From positions 1 to 6,884 of the forward strand of contig JAEVZA010000183.1 of the NCBI GenBank assembly GCA_023392475.1: a stretch of DNA of 6,884 nucleotides, in the 5' to 3' direction. Shown piece by piece: positions 6,811-6,884 of this stretch. The first letter of the stretch is position 1; the number at the start of each line of letters is the position of its first letter. The position numbers were made by a program, and so were the translations under genes. The notes under the pieces were generated by a model. That model made no database searches. It worked only from the letters and a program-made list of their open reading frames with translations, and was not told where the DNA came from. Origin of the DNA: Actinomycetes bacterium. Lineage in GTDB: Bacteria; Actinomycetota; Acidimicrobiia; Acidimicrobiales; Microtrichaceae.

Positions 6811-6884
6811 TCAGGGCACGCGGTCGGCGCCCTCCATGTCGGCGGGCGGCCGGGCGCGGGCGAGGAGGTCGTCGACGAGCGGGC
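6811..6884 (-). CDS. C-terminal end of an unidentified protein, truncated by the window edge
   Basis: On the minus strand 23 codons end in TGA (6813-6811); the visible tail reads PLVDDLLARARPPADMEGAD followed by RVP. All 23 sense codons end in G or C, while over half have A or T at the second position, the pattern of real coding DNA here and not of a shadow frame. A spaced terminator-like stem follows. The fragment has no recognisable motif, so no family can be given. It runs in the same direction as the maoC-like gene but is separated from it by about 170 bases. Confidence 0.6.
   Translation of the reverse strand, partial: PLVDDLLARARPPADMEGADRVP

Overview
The window is very GC-rich bacterial DNA (well above 65% G+C by eye), with GTG starts, near-universal G/C at third codon positions and tightly packed genes. 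The gene content points to Actinomycetota. The best marker is a NucS/EndoMS mismatch endonuclease, which replaces MutS/MutL in most actinobacteria. A DUF4395 membrane protein and a Mycobacterium-like double-hotdog MaoC hydratase fit the same assignment. Protein style suggests Acidimicrobiia or a related deep lineage, but that is an inference and not something the sequence proves.

Layout, left to right. (1) Positions 2-1387 (+): the 3' part of a UbiB/ABC1/AarF-family atypical kinase, open at the window edge. (2) 1388-1538: a 151-base leader holding two strong, mutually exclusive 8-bp hairpins. (3) 1539-3434 (+): complete typA (bipA), a ribosome-binding translational GTPase. (4) 3473-4390 (+): an APH/choline-kinase-fold phosphotransferase 38 bases after typA, probably co-transcribed with it. 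(5) 4462-5019 (+): a DUF4395 membrane protein with two cysteine pairs, preceded by a 19-bp dyad and a TANNNT box placed for leaderless transcription. (6) 5031-5690 (+): complete nucS, 11 bases after the DUF4395 stop. (7) 5691-5780: a short convergent intergenic region with inverted repeats. (8) 5781-6641 (-): a complete MaoC-type 2-enoyl-CoA hydratase with a strong Shine-Dalgarno, a TATGAT -10 box and a 16-bp palindrome near its probable transcription start. (9) 6811-6884 (-): the last 23 codons of a further minus-strand gene of unknown function, separated from the maoC promoter by a terminator-like GC stem.

Functionally this looks like an ordinary chromosomal housekeeping neighbourhood: quinone-lipid-associated kinase, translation/ribosome-assembly GTPase, orphan small-molecule kinase, redox-type membrane protein, replication-fidelity nuclease, and a convergent fatty-acid or steroid beta-oxidation gene. 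I see no mobile element, CRISPR array, tRNA, rRNA or phage gene, and no convincing new multi-gene defence or biosynthetic system. The most interesting signals are regulatory: the alternative-hairpin typA leader, the dyad plus leaderless-type promoter before the DUF4395-nucS pair, and the palindrome at the maoC promoter. Some protein oddities also stand out, namely KxAQ instead of KxGQ in the UbiB-like kinase and CxxC pairs in the DUF4395 protein.
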